Assembly (NCBI GenBank): GCA_004379165.1
Contig: NKXK01000017.1
Location: 46,646 to 110,645 of the forward strand
DNA length: 64,000 nucleotides
Direction of reading: 5' to 3'
Source: Rhodocyclaceae bacterium
Lineage (GTDB): Bacteria; Pseudomonadota; Gammaproteobacteria; Burkholderiales; Rhodocyclaceae
A program made the position numbers and the translations under genes. Under the pieces are notes generated by a model. It was not told where the DNA came from, ran no database searches, and worked only from the letters and a program-made list of their open reading frames with translations. Shown one piece after another: positions 8,858-17,786 of the stretch. Numbering within the stretch: position 1 is the stretch's first letter; each line of letters starts with the position of its first letter.

Positions 8858-10210
8858 ATGGGCAAACGGAAAACCTGGGAAAAACTGCTGTCGAGCGAAC
8901 GCCTCGGCGCCGGCAAGGCGCCTGGGACGGCCGAGCGGACGGCCTTCCAGCAGGATTACGACCGCATCGTCTTCACCTCGGCCTTCCGCCGTCTGAAGGA
9001 CAAGACGCAGGTTTTCCCGCTCTCCAAGAGCGATTACGTCCGCACCCGCCTGACGCACAGCCTTGAAGCCAGTTGCGTCGGGCGCTCGCTCGGTGCCGTG
9101 GTCGGCCGTGAAATCATCGCTCGCCACGGGCTGAAGGATGTCGAATCCGGCGATTTTGGTGCCATTGTCGCCGCCGCCTGCCTTGCCCACGATATCGGCA
9201 ACCCGCCTTTCGGCCATGCCGGCGAGGATGCCATCCGCGAATGGTTCCGTACTTCCGGTCTGCTTGAACGCCACGACTTCACGTCGGCCCAGCGTGGCGA
9301 TTTCGAGCGCTACGAGGGCAATGCCCAGGGCTTTCGCATCGTCAGCCGTCTGCAGAGTCCGGCCAATCCCGGCGGTTTGCAACTGACCAGCGCGGTGTTG
9401 GCGACCTTTACCAAATACCCACGGCCATCTGCGGTGAACGCGGAATTACCGGGAAAAAGCGGCAAGAAATTCGGCTTTTTCCAGCAGGATGCCGACAACT
9501 TTGCGCGGGTCGCCCGGGCCACCGGCCTGATCGAGCGACTGCCGGGAACTGCCTGGCGGCGCCACCCGCTGGCTTTTCTGGTCGAAGTCGCCGATGACAC
9601 CTGCTATCTGATCGTCGATCTCGAAGACGCAGCCAAACTCGGCTTCGTGCCCTATCGCGATGCCGAATGCCTGCTTGCCGACCTCGCTGGCAACAGTGTC
9701 AGCGGCGGACGGCTCGACCGTTTGCATGACCCTAAGGAGCGCATCGAATACCTGCGTGCCAAGGCCATCGGTCGGCTGCTGGAGAGCGCGGCTGCGGTCT
9801 TCCTTGAAAACGAAAACGCCATTCTCGACGGTGAGTTCGATGAGGAACTGCTTGAACAGTCGCCCGTCGCGGTACCGTTGCAGGCAGTGCTCCGGGTGGC
9901 CAAGGAAACCATCTATACCGCCCGCCCGGCGCTGGAAATCGAAACTGCCGGCTTCGAGGTGCTGGGTGCTCTACTGGGTTTATTTACCGATGCCGTCGAA
10001 GCGGCTGCCGGTGTCGATGGCACGCGGTTTACTACCCGCGAACGCATGCTGATGAAGCTGCTGCCGGCGCAATTCCTCGGCCATCACGCCGAACCTGATC
10101 CCGATCCCTACGTGCGCCTGCTGCAGGTGGCCGACTTTGTCGCCGGGATGACCGATTCGTATGCGGTGGATATGTTCCGGAAACTGAAGGGTTTCGATCT
10201 GCCGACCTGA
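8858..10210 (+). CDS. dgt: Deoxyguanosinetriphosphate triphosphohydrolase-like dNTPase
   Basis: Hydrolyses dNTPs to deoxynucleosides and triphosphate, setting dNTP pool size. 450 residues. HD-domain metal ligands are visible in RLTHSLEAS and ACLAHDIGNPPFGHAGED; KKFGFFQQD and the C-terminal YVRLLQVADFVAGMTD are typical of the family. The segment encoding SAVNAELPGKSG (around 9429) resembles the dispersed repeat found elsewhere here. It ends six bases from the convergent gene at 10217. Confidence 0.93.
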   Translation: MGKRKTWEKLLSSERLGAGKAPGTAERTAFQQDYDRIVFTSAFRRLKDKTQVFPLSKSDYVRTRLTHSLEASCVGRSLGAVVGREIIARHGLKDVESGDFGAIVAAACLAHDIGNPPFGHAGEDAIREWFRTSGLLERHDFTSAQRGDFERYEGNAQGFRIVSRLQSPANPGGLQLTSAVLATFTKYPRPSAVNAELPGKSGKKFGFFQQDADNFARVARATGLIERLPGTAWRRHPLAFLVEVADDTCYLIVDLEDAAKLGFVPYRDAECLLADLAGNSVSGGRLDRLHDPKERIEYLRAKAIGRLLESAAAVFLENENAILDGEFDEELLEQSPVAVPLQAVLRVAKETIYTARPALEIETAGFEVLGALLGLFTDAVEAAAGVDGTRFTTRERMLMKLLPAQFLGHHAEPDPDPYVRLLQVADFVAGMTDSYAVDMFRKLKGFDLPT

Positions 10211-10216
10211 TTGGTT

Positions 10217-10519
10217 TCAGTCGAAGGTCGCCAGAAAACGTTTACGCGCCGTGTCGAGTTCGGCTTGCCCTTTTTCATCGACCAGTCGCTGGCAGTGCCG
10301 GTAAAAAGTATCGAAGGCGGCGCGGACAGTTGCTTCGGTGAGCTTGCCACGGATCACCTTGTTGTCGCTGGCCGGGGCGTCGAGCGGCTTGAGAACGGCG
10401 TAGCGGGGGATGATCTGCTGGCCGCCGTTTTCGGATGAGGCGGTGAGCGGGCCGGTCTTGACGAAGGTCTTGCCCTCGTACTCGAAGCGGGCGCCGATGG
10501 CGAGATGTTGCAGTTTCAT
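10217..10519 (-). CDS. Conserved hypothetical protein (100 aa)
   Basis: No family recognised. The product starts MKLQHLAIGARFEYEGKTFVKTGPL, compatible with a small beta-barrel-like N terminus, and ends in a charged helix. There is no signal peptide or membrane segment. It is convergent with dgt and divergent from lexA, with the lexA operator 78 bases from its start. I see no strong ribosome site before the ATG, so the start is uncertain. Confidence 0.7.
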   Translation of the reverse strand: MKLQHLAIGARFEYEGKTFVKTGPLTASSENGGQQIIPRYAVLKPLDAPASDNKVIRGKLTEATVRAAFDTFYRHCQRLVDEKGQAELDTARKRFLATFD

Positions 10520-10596
10520 GGGCTGGGGTGTGAATCAGGATGTCGGCGGAGTGTAGCCCAGTTTCGCTGTAATCTCCGCTTGCCAAAAACCGGCAA

Positions 10597-10612
10597 CTGT
10601 ACAAAAATACAG
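10597..10612. promoter_or_regulatory. LexA box of the lexA-imuA-imuB-dnaE2 operon
   Basis: Perfect CTGT-N8-ACAG with flanks AACTGTAC and TACAGTT, 25 bases before the lexA ATG. This is the autoregulatory operator and the reference for the box at 2719-2734. Confidence 0.92.
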
Positions 10613-10637
10613 TTACCGGTTTTTAGTGGAGCAGGCC

Positions 10638-11246
10638 ATGAAACTCACCCCGCGACAGCAGGAAATTCTCGACTTCATCAAGAATACCGTCGAAGTCCTC
10701 GGCGCGCCTCCGACGCGGGCCGAAATCGCCTCGGCTTTCGGCTTCGCTTCCCCCAATGCCGCTGAGGATCACCTCAAAGCGCTAGCCAAAAAGGGCGCCA
10801 TCAACCTCGAACCCGGCTCGGCGCGCGGCATCCGGCTCGTCGAGCAGCTCGGTCTGCCGCTGATCGGCAGTGTGGCTGCCGGTTCGCCCATTCTGGCGGT
10901 GGAAAACGTGCAGGGGCGCTATGCCTTCGATGCTGGCATGTTCAGCCCGCGCGCCGATTTCCTGCTCAAGGTGCGTGGCTTGTCGATGATGGATGCCGGC
11001 ATTCTCGATGGTGACCTGATTGCCGTTCACAAAACCGACCAGGCGCGTGACGGCCAGATTGTCGTCGCCCGGCTGGATGAGGAGGTGACGGTGAAGCGGC
11101 TGGAGCGGCGCGGTAATTCCGTTCGACTGATCGCCGAAAACCCCGATTTCGAGCCGATTGTCGTCAATCCCGGCGAAGTCGAGTTTGCCATCGAGGGTAT
11201 TGCCGTCGGATTGATTCGCGGTGCCATCGCCAAGCTCGGTTCCTGA
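10638..11246 (+). CDS. lexA: LexA repressor
   Basis: SOS repressor; RecA-stimulated self-cleavage induces the regulon. 202 residues from ATG 10638, the same length as E. coli LexA; the GTG at 10626 is rejected because GGAG lies properly spaced before the ATG. N-terminal winged helix ([14 protein letters not shown]), Ala-Gly cleavage site in SVAAGSPI, catalytic Ser in [11 protein letters not shown] and Lys in EEVTVKRLE. It is the first gene of an operon with imuA, imuB and dnaE2. Confidence 0.97.
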   Translation: MKLTPRQQEILDFIKNTVEVLGAPPTRAEIASAFGFASPNAAEDHLKALAKKGAINLEPGSARGIRLVEQLGLPLIGSVAAGSPILAVENVQGRYAFDAGMFSPRADFLLKVRGLSMMDAGILDGDLIAVHKTDQARDGQIVVARLDEEVTVKRLERRGNSVRLIAENPDFEPIVVNPGEVEFAIEGIAVGLIRGAIAKLGS

Positions 11247-11374
11247 TTGACGCCATCCGTCTGAACCCGCTCTAAACGTTCCTGAATGCCCGTTCCGGGC
11301 AAGCCCAACCTGATGCCGCACGCTGTCGGGGCGGGCTTCTATCGCCTGAAATTTTCGAAAGTCCTGTCTGCATC

Positions 11375-12115
11375 ATGTCCGTGCTGTCGCCTCTTGCTGT
11401 CAATGATGTCGCCCTGGCCGATGTGCTGGCCCGCGGCGATATCTGGCGTGGGGATGCACTGGCGCGCCTGCCCGGCCAGTGCATCCCCAGCGGGCATCCG
11501 GAACTGGACGATGAACTGCCGGGCGGTGGCTGGCCTTGCGGAAATTTGACCGAATTTCTGGTTGACCGTAGCGGCATCGGCGAACTGACGCTGCTCCTGC
11601 CGGCGCTGGCGCGATTGGCCTCGGACGGCGGCTGGCTGGCGCTGGTGGCGCCGCCCTGGCTGCCACACGCACCGGCCTGGGCGGCCGCCGGCATTGCGCC
11701 GGAGCGGTTGCTGGTGGTGCGTGCCGGCAATGAGTCGGCATGGTGTATCGAAGCCTTGCTGGCCAGCGGCGGCTTTGCCGGCGTGCTGGCCTGGCCGGGC
11801 AGCACGCTGGATGCCAAAGCCTTGCGCCGGCTGCAGGTGGCAGCTGAGGGGCGGCCGGTGTTTGCCGCGCTCTGGCGCTCGGCCTCGGCGGCGGTTGCGC
11901 CATCACCCGCACCACTGCGCATTGCCCTCGGGCCGGATGCCGAGGCCCGTGCGCGGGGCTGGCTGGCCTTGCGCATACTCAAGCGCCGGGGACGGCCGGC
12001 ATCGCGACCGCTGTCGCTTGATCTTGCCCGTTCCGGAAATCGTTCTCGTGCTCTGGCTGGCCCTGCACTTTCCCTGCTTGCCGCTGGAAGCGCTGCCGCT
12101 GCGGCAGTCGCCTAG
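11375..12115 (+). CDS. imuA: Translesion synthesis accessory protein ImuA
   Basis: RecA/SulA-related accessory of the ImuA-ImuB-DnaE2 mutasome. 246 residues. Contains the family region CIPSGHPELDDELPGGGWPCGNLTEFL, related to the RecA nucleotide-binding core but without a good Walker A. It is 128 bases after lexA with no LexA box or clear terminator between, so it is probably cotranscribed from the lexA promoter. Its last 60-100 bases overlap the start of imuB in another frame. Confidence 0.9.
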   Translation: MSVLSPLAVNDVALADVLARGDIWRGDALARLPGQCIPSGHPELDDELPGGGWPCGNLTEFLVDRSGIGELTLLLPALARLASDGGWLALVAPPWLPHAPAWAAAGIAPERLLVVRAGNESAWCIEALLASGGFAGVLAWPGSTLDAKALRRLQVAAEGRPVFAALWRSASAAVAPSPAPLRIALGPDAEARARGWLALRILKRRGRPASRPLSLDLARSGNRSRALAGPALSLLAAGSAAAAAVA

Positions 12116-13523
12116 CGCTGTCGTTGCCCGCGGCCGCATCGTGGTCTGCGATACGGCCGCGCGGGCCGGCGGAGTAGCAGCAGGGCAGAAGCTGTCGACA
12201 GCGCTCGGTTTGCTGCCGGCGCTGCGCGTGTTCGAGCGCGAGCCGGCGCGCGAGGCGGCGGCGCTGGACGAGCTGGCTTGCTGGGCCGGCAATTTCACGC
12301 CGACCGTCAGCCTGCAGCCTCCGGACGGATTGTTGCTGGAAATCGGCGGTTGTCTGCGGCTATTCGGCGGGGTGGCAGTGATCGTGGACAAGGCGCTGGC
12401 CGGCTGCGCCGAGCAGGGCTGGACGCCAAGCTGGGCGGTGGCACCGACGCCCTTGGGCGCCTGGTGGCTGGCCTTGGCCGGCGGCGGTGTGCTGGCGAGC
12501 GATTTGCCGGCGCTGGACAGCCTGCTCGCCGGCCTTGATTGCCGCGTGCCGCCGTGGCCGGCCGAGGTGGCGGTGCGGCTGGAAAGCTATGGCCTGCGCC
12601 GGCTGGGCGAGGTCATGCAGCAGCCGGCGGCCGGCCTGCGACAGCGCATCGGCAACACGCCGATTGATGAGCTGCTGCGGGCGCGTGGCGAGGTGCCCGA
12701 TCCGCAGCGCCTGTTTATCTTTCCGGAGCGCTTTTCCTCACTGCTGGAACTGCCATCGCGGGTTGAACACGCCGAAGGGCTGGCCTTTGCCGGCCAACGG
12801 CTGATTGTCGCGCTGGGCGGCTGGCTGCAGGCGCGGCAACTGCTGGCAAGTGCCTGCACGCTGCATCTCGGCCACGATGACGGTACGCAGAGTGCGCTGG
12901 TGCTGCGTTTCGGCGAGCCTTGCCGCGACGAAGCGCGCTTTTTGCGCCTGTTGCGCGAGCATCTGGGTCGGCTGCAACTGGCAGCCCCGGTCGAGTCCCT
13001 GCGCCTGACGGCGGATGAAACACTGGTCAGCGGCGGTGGCAGCGAATCACTGTTTGCCGAAGCGACGGCCGGGGAGGGCGCGGCCGCCTGTGTCGAACGC
13101 CTGCGCGCCCGACTGGGCGAGGCGGCGGTGCAGGTACTGGCACCGGTGGCGGAATATCGGCCCGAGTGTGCGACGCGCTGGCAAACACCCGATTTTCAGC
13201 GAAATTCCGGGTTCACCGCAGCTGCCGGTAGGCCTGCGGATGAGCGGCCCCCCGCTGCTCCGCCACGCCCGCTCTGGCTCCTTCCTTCACCACAGCCGCT
13301 GGGTGAACACGCCGACGGCCCGCACTGGCATGGCCCGCTGCAATTGCTGACGCGCGGGGAGCGGATAGAAAGCGGCTGGTGGGATGGTGGTGAATTCTGC
13401 GCTGAAACCCCGGCCACCGGCGACATCCGCCGCGAATACTTCATCGCCCGCAACCTCCAGGGCCAGCAGGCGTGGATTTTCCGCGATGCTACGGGCTGGT
13501 TCCTGCACGGCCTGTTTGCCTGA
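12048..13523 (+). CDS. imuB: Mutasome protein ImuB (inactive Y-family polymerase)
   Basis: Hub of the ImuA-ImuB-DnaE2 complex; ImuB proteins bind the sliding clamp and lack polymerase activity. The frame is open from 11694, but family homology begins at VLWLALHFPCLPLEAL. I therefore place the start at GTG 12048; TTG 12018 or 12024 are alternatives. That gives about 491 residues and an overlap with the end of imuA. Y-family core, then a Pro/Ala-rich linker and a C-terminal region ending FRDATGWFLHGLFA. The linker encodes a copy of the dispersed repeat (13191-13226). Confidence 0.88.
   Translation: MLWLALHFPCLPLEALPLRQSPSAVVARGRIVVCDTAARAGGVAAGQKLSTALGLLPALRVFEREPAREAAALDELACWAGNFTPTVSLQPPDGLLLEIGGCLRLFGGVAVIVDKALAGCAEQGWTPSWAVAPTPLGAWWLALAGGGVLASDLPALDSLLAGLDCRVPPWPAEVAVRLESYGLRRLGEVMQQPAAGLRQRIGNTPIDELLRARGEVPDPQRLFIFPERFSSLLELPSRVEHAEGLAFAGQRLIVALGGWLQARQLLASACTLHLGHDDGTQSALVLRFGEPCRDEARFLRLLREHLGRLQLAAPVESLRLTADETLVSGGGSESLFAEATAGEGAAACVERLRARLGEAAVQVLAPVAEYRPECATRWQTPDFQRNSGFTAAAGRPADERPPAAPPRPLWLLPSPQPLGEHADGPHWHGPLQLLTRGERIESGWWDGGEFCAETPATGDIRREYFIARNLQGQQAWIFRDATGWFLHGLFA
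13191..13226 (-). repeat. Repeat copy inside imuB
   Basis: Minus strand reads GCAGCTGCGGTGAACCCGG then AATTTCGCTGAAAATC. It shares 21 bases with the copy in dnaE2 (15990) but in opposite orientation, and is translated as FQRNSGFTAAAG in the variable linker of ImuB. Confidence 0.65.
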
Positions 13524-13532
13524 GCGCCGGAA

Positions 13533-16500
13533 ATGACCACGCTCCCGGCGTATGCCGAGCTGCATTGCCTGTCCAATTTCAGCTTCCTGCGCGGCGCTTC
13601 GCATCCTGACGAGCTGGTGGAGCAGGCGGCGGTGCAGGGGTATGCTGCGCTGGCGCTGACGGATGAATGCTCGCTGGCCGGCATCGTCCGCGCCCATCTG
13701 GCTGCCAAAGCGGCGGGGCTTAAGCTGATTGCCGGTAGCGAGATGAGCACGGCCGACGGTCTGAAACTGGTTTTTCTCGCCGAAAATCGCGAGGGCTACG
13801 GTAACCTCTCGGCGCTGATCACGCTGGCCCGGCGGCGGGCGGCCAAGGGCAATTACCTGCTGCAGCGGCATGACCTCAATGCCGTATCGCCCAACGGCGC
13901 CTTGCCTGACTGCCTTGTGCTCTGGGTGCCGGGCGCGCAGCCGGCGGTCGAGGACGGGCAGTGGCTGGCTGCGCGTTTTCCCGGTCGCTGCTGGCTGGCG
14001 GTTGAACTGCATGCCGGGCCGGACGACGCCGCACGGCTGGTGGAATTGCGCGCCCTTGGTGCCGCCTGCGGCCTGCCGCTGGTCGCGGCGGGCGATGTGC
14101 ACATGCACGTGCGCGCCCGCCGGCCGGTGCAGGACACGCTGACGGCCTTGCGCCTGAAAACCACGGTTTTCGACGCCGGCCATGCGCTGTTTGCCAATGG
14201 CGAGCGCCATCTACGCAGCCGGCTGCGGCTGGCGCGGCTCTACCCGCCCGATCTGCTGGCCGAAACACTGGTGATTGCCGAACGCTGCCGGTTTTCCATC
14301 GACGAGCTGCGCTACGAATACCCGGAAGAAATCGTCGGCGACGGCCACACACCGAGCTCCTGGCTGCGCCACGAAACCGAGGCCGGCCTGCGCCGCCGTT
14401 ACCCGCAGGGCGCGCCGCCGGCGGTGCGGGAACGCATCGAGCACGAACTGACGCTGATCGCCGAGATGCGCTACGAGGCGTATTTCCTGACGGTGTACGA
14501 CATCGTCTGCTTTGCCCGCAGCGCCGGCATTCTCTGCCAGGGGCGCGGTTCGGCGGCCAATTCGGCGGTCTGTTACGCGCTCGGCGTCACCGAGGTCGAT
14601 CCCGCCCGTTCGGCGCTGCTCTTCGAGCGCTTCATCTCCAAGGAGCGCGGCGAGCCACCGGATATCGACGTCGATTTCGAGCACGAGCGGCGCGACGAGG
14701 TCATCGCCTACATTTACGACAAATACGGCCGCGAGCGCACGGCGCTGGCGGCGGCGGTGATCACCTACCGGACCAAGGGCGCGCTGCGCGATGCTGGCCG
14801 GGCGCTCGGCTTCGAGATAGCACGCATCGACGCGCTGACCGCCTCGCTCGCCTGGTGGGACAAGCGCGAGCAACTGCCCGAGCGCTTTGCCGAATGCGGC
14901 CTCGACCCCGCCGCGCCACGGGTGCAGAAATGGCTGTGGCTGGCCGAGCAACTGCTGGGATTTCCGCGCCATCTGACGCAGCACGTCGGCGGCTTCGTCA
15001 TGTCGCGCGGGCCGCTGGCGCGGCTGGTACCGGTCGAGAACACCGCCATGCCCGAGCGCACCGTCATCCAGTGGGACAAGGACGACCTCGACGCCGTCGG
15101 CCTGATGAAGGTTGATGTGCTGGCGCTCGGCATGCTCTCGGCCATCCGCCGCATGCTGGCCATTTTGGGCGAAATTTCAGGTCGACCGCAGACGATGGCC
15201 GACATCCCCGCCGAGGACGCCGACACCTACGCCATGCTCTGCCGCGCCGACAGCATGGGTGTCTTCCAGGTCGAATCGCGGGCGCAGATGGCCATGTTGC
15301 CGAGACTGAAACCCCGTCGCTTTTACGATCTGGTGGTCGAGGTCGCGCTGGTACGGCCCGGCCCGATTCAGGGCGACATGGTGCATCCCTACCTCAAACG
15401 GCGGCAGGGCAGAGAGCGCATCGAGCCGATTTCGCCGGCCGTCGACGCTGTGCTCGAACGCACCTACGGCGTGCCGATCTTTCAGGAGCAGGTCATGCAA
15501 CTGGCCATCGTCGCTGCCGGCTTCACGCCGGGTGAGGCCGACCAGTTGCGCCGCGCTATGGCCGCCTGGCGGCGCAAGGGCAATCTGCAGCGCTATCAGG
15601 ACAAGCTGCGCGCCGGCATGGCCGCCAACGGCCTGCCGGCTGAATTCGCCGAGCGTATTGCCTTGCAGATCCAGGGCTTTGGCGAATACGGCTTCCCCGA
15701 ATCGCACGCCGCCAGCTTCGCGCTGCTGGTGTACGCCTCCGCCTGGCTCAAGCGTCACCACCCGGCGATATTCCTCTGCGGCCTGCTCAACAGCCAGCCG
15801 ATGGGCTTCTACTCGGCGTCGATGCTGATTCAGGACGCCCGCCGCCATGATGTCATCGTCCGCCCGGCCGATGTGCTGCACAGCGACTGGGAAAGCCGCA
15901 TCGAGGCCGACGGTGCCCTGCGCCTCGGGCTCGGCGAGATCAAGGGACTGTCGCAGGCGGCGGGGGACCGGATCGCGGCATTGCGGCAAGCAGCTGCGGT
16001 GAACCCGGAAAAATGCCGAATTTCGAGTGTTGCCCAACTCGCCGCGCAGGCCGGCCTGCAGCGGCGCGACCTCGATCTGCTGGCCGCGGCTGATGCGCTC
16101 GCCGGTCTGGCCGGGCATCGCCGGCAGGCGGCCTGGGCCGTGGGCGCGGCGGCCCCGCCGCCGGCACCGGTGCAGCGCGATTTGTTTGCTGGCCAAGCCG
16201 TGGCCGAACCGGCCGTGGTGCTTACCGAACCGAGCGAGGGTGAAAACCTCGTCGCCGACTACCAGCGCCTCGGCCACACCCTGCGCCGGCATCCGCTCAG
16301 CCTGCTGCGCGATCGGCTGACCGCCCAGCGTTTCCTCACCGCCGGCGAACTGCCGCACATCGGCGACCGGGCCTTGGTGCGCGTCGCCGGCATCGTCACT
16401 GGCCGTCAGCGACCGGGCACCGCAACCGGCATTGTCTTTGTGACGCTGGAAGATGAAACCGGCTGGAGCAACATCGTCGTCCATCCGCAGCTCGTCGAAA

Positions 16501-16652
16501 AACAGCGCCGCGAACTCTTGGGGGCCAGTCTGCTCGGAGTCTACGGCCAGCTACAGAAGGAAGGCGAGGTCATCCACCTCGTCGCCAAGCGCCTGGTCGA
16601 TCTCTCGCCCTGGCTGGGCCGGCTGGCGACGAGCAGCCGGGATTTTCATTGA
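13533..16652 (+). CDS. dnaE2: Error-prone DNA polymerase DnaE2
   Basis: C-family polymerase carrying out damage-induced mutagenic synthesis with ImuA and ImuB. 1039 residues. PHP domain at the N terminus (ELHCLSNFSFLRGASHPDEL), catalytic Asp residues in PPDIDVDFEHERRDEV, helix-hairpin-helix region, and an OB-type segment near the end (VRVAGIVTGRQRPGTATG). It starts nine bases after the imuB stop. A dispersed repeat copy is translated near residue 825 (AAVNPEKCRI). Confidence 0.96.
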   Translation: MTTLPAYAELHCLSNFSFLRGASHPDELVEQAAVQGYAALALTDECSLAGIVRAHLAAKAAGLKLIAGSEMSTADGLKLVFLAENREGYGNLSALITLARRRAAKGNYLLQRHDLNAVSPNGALPDCLVLWVPGAQPAVEDGQWLAARFPGRCWLAVELHAGPDDAARLVELRALGAACGLPLVAAGDVHMHVRARRPVQDTLTALRLKTTVFDAGHALFANGERHLRSRLRLARLYPPDLLAETLVIAERCRFSIDELRYEYPEEIVGDGHTPSSWLRHETEAGLRRRYPQGAPPAVRERIEHELTLIAEMRYEAYFLTVYDIVCFARSAGILCQGRGSAANSAVCYALGVTEVDPARSALLFERFISKERGEPPDIDVDFEHERRDEVIAYIYDKYGRERTALAAAVITYRTKGALRDAGRALGFEIARIDALTASLAWWDKREQLPERFAECGLDPAAPRVQKWLWLAEQLLGFPRHLTQHVGGFVMSRGPLARLVPVENTAMPERTVIQWDKDDLDAVGLMKVDVLALGMLSAIRRMLAILGEISGRPQTMADIPAEDADTYAMLCRADSMGVFQVESRAQMAMLPRLKPRRFYDLVVEVALVRPGPIQGDMVHPYLKRRQGRERIEPISPAVDAVLERTYGVPIFQEQVMQLAIVAAGFTPGEADQLRRAMAAWRRKGNLQRYQDKLRAGMAANGLPAEFAERIALQIQGFGEYGFPESHAASFALLVYASAWLKRHHPAIFLCGLLNSQPMGFYSASMLIQDARRHDVIVRPADVLHSDWESRIEADGALRLGLGEIKGLSQAAGDRIAALRQAAAVNPEKCRISSVAQLAAQAGLQRRDLDLLAAADALAGLAGHRRQAAWAVGAAAPPPAPVQRDLFAGQAVAEPAVVLTEPSEGENLVADYQRLGHTLRRHPLSLLRDRLTAQRFLTAGELPHIGDRALVRVAGIVTGRQRPGTATGIVFVTLEDETGWSNIVVHPQLVEKQRRELLGASLLGVYGQLQKEGEVIHLVAKRLVDLSPWLGRLATSSRDFH
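15990..16024 (+). repeat. Repeat copy inside dnaE2
   Basis: Plus strand reads GCAGCTGCGGTGAACCCGG then AAAAATGCCGAATTTC. It is translated in frame as AAAVNPEKCRI, in the region joining the fingers to the C-terminal domains. Confidence 0.65.
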
Positions 16653-16787
16653 GTCAGCGACCGGGAAGTCCCAGCCAGCTGAGCAGGGCTTCACCGTGAT
16701 CAGGCATTTTCAGAAACTTTGATCTGCATTCTGGCCGGCCGTTAGCTGTTGGGAATAATACGAATCTGCAAGGGAACAGGGCGCACG

Positions 16788-17402
16788 ATGAAAACAGTTG
16801 AGTTAGCCGAACTGTCAGTGGTGAAGAACGAGGGAGGACCATCGAGATCATCGCTCGTGCCCGGCAACAAGGGCATCTGGGTCGGCATTTGCTGCGAGTT
16901 CGTCGAATTCCTCGTCCTTTTCATCGTCTATTTCGTTGCCCGGGCGCATTTTCCTGATGCTTTCGAGCAAGGGGCCGAGCGACTATCACGCACTGCCGGG
17001 ACGACGATCACGCTGCTGATGATCACCAGCAGTTTCTTCATCGCCTGTTCAGTAGCAACGATGCGTGCCGGGCAGCGACGGGCATCACTGGTCTGGCTGG
17101 TGGCCGGCTTGCTGGTCGCCATGGGTTACCCGGTGGCCAAGTGGCTGGAAATCCAGTGGAATCTTGCGCAGGGCATCAATGGTGATTCGGGGATTTTTTT
17201 CACCGTCTATTACTACCTCACCTTCAACCATCTGGTGCATGCCGTCTGGGGCATCCTCGGCATCCTCTGGGTGCTGGCGCGGCATCTGGCCGGCGGTTAC
17301 AGCGCCGAGGACTACAGCGGCCTGGAGGCGCTGGCCAGCTATTGGCACGCCACCGACATCATCTGGCTGGTGATTTTTCCCTTCTTTTACGTCCTCGCCT
17401 GA
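16788..17402 (+). CDS. norE: NorE-like cytochrome c oxidase subunit III family protein
   Basis: 204 residues from ATG 16788; an upstream start adds a non-conserved extension. Several hydrophobic helices, with subunit III features such as GIWVGICCEFVEFLVLFIVYF, FNHLVHAVWGI and the ending YWHATDIIWLVIFPFFYVLA. NorE proteins accompany nitric oxide reductases and affect their activity; catalytic norCB genes are not in the window, so the partner enzyme is unknown. norF follows two bases later. Confidence 0.85.
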   Translation: MKTVELAELSVVKNEGGPSRSSLVPGNKGIWVGICCEFVEFLVLFIVYFVARAHFPDAFEQGAERLSRTAGTTITLLMITSSFFIACSVATMRAGQRRASLVWLVAGLLVAMGYPVAKWLEIQWNLAQGINGDSGIFFTVYYYLTFNHLVHAVWGILGILWVLARHLAGGYSAEDYSGLEALASYWHATDIIWLVIFPFFYVLA

Positions 17403-17404
17403 CC

Positions 17405-17707
17405 ATGACGCCCAGCCCACAAAGTGCCAATCTCCGACCGCTGCTTCTCGCCTGGCTGGCGCTGGTAGGGCTTACCCTGCTCGGTAATCAGCTCGGCATG
17501 CTGTTGCATGGTGCCGCGCGGCTCCAAATCGCCGTCGCCGGCATCGTCTGGCTCAAGGGCTACCTGGTGGCCGATCGCTTCATCGAAATGCGCGAGGCGC
17601 ATCCTTTCATCCGCAACGTGCTTCGCGGCTTCATCGCCTTTGCGCCGCTGGCGCTGGTGGGGACGGCATTTTTCGGTGCCCGGCTGGCGCGCTGGGCGAC
17701 GCTCTGA
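17405..17707 (+). CDS. norF: NorF-like cytochrome c oxidase subunit IV family membrane protein
   Basis: 100 residues, three predicted transmembrane segments (LLLAWLALVGLTLLG, LQIAVAGIVWLKGYLVA, GFIAFAPLALVGTAFF). The WLKGYLVADRFIEMR stretch is typical of NorF/prokaryotic COX4. It is translated right behind norE and probably works with it. A haem-binding histidine kinase follows after 79 bases. Confidence 0.82.
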   Translation: MTPSPQSANLRPLLLAWLALVGLTLLGNQLGMLLHGAARLQIAVAGIVWLKGYLVADRFIEMREAHPFIRNVLRGFIAFAPLALVGTAFFGARLARWATL

Positions 17708-17786
17708 GGATGTTATCCGGGCGACAGGCAGCGGATGGCGACCTATACTGCCTCAATGAAATCCGTCTTTGCCGATTGTTGATCCA

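Noticed and set aside
11247-11374. A second LexA box before imuA
   Set aside because: CTGT occurs but no ACAG eight bases on in this gap.
16653-16787. Possible FNR/DNR site before norE (TTTGATCTG)
   Set aside because: Only one half-site (TTGAT) is present; the expected ATCAA at the right spacing is missing.
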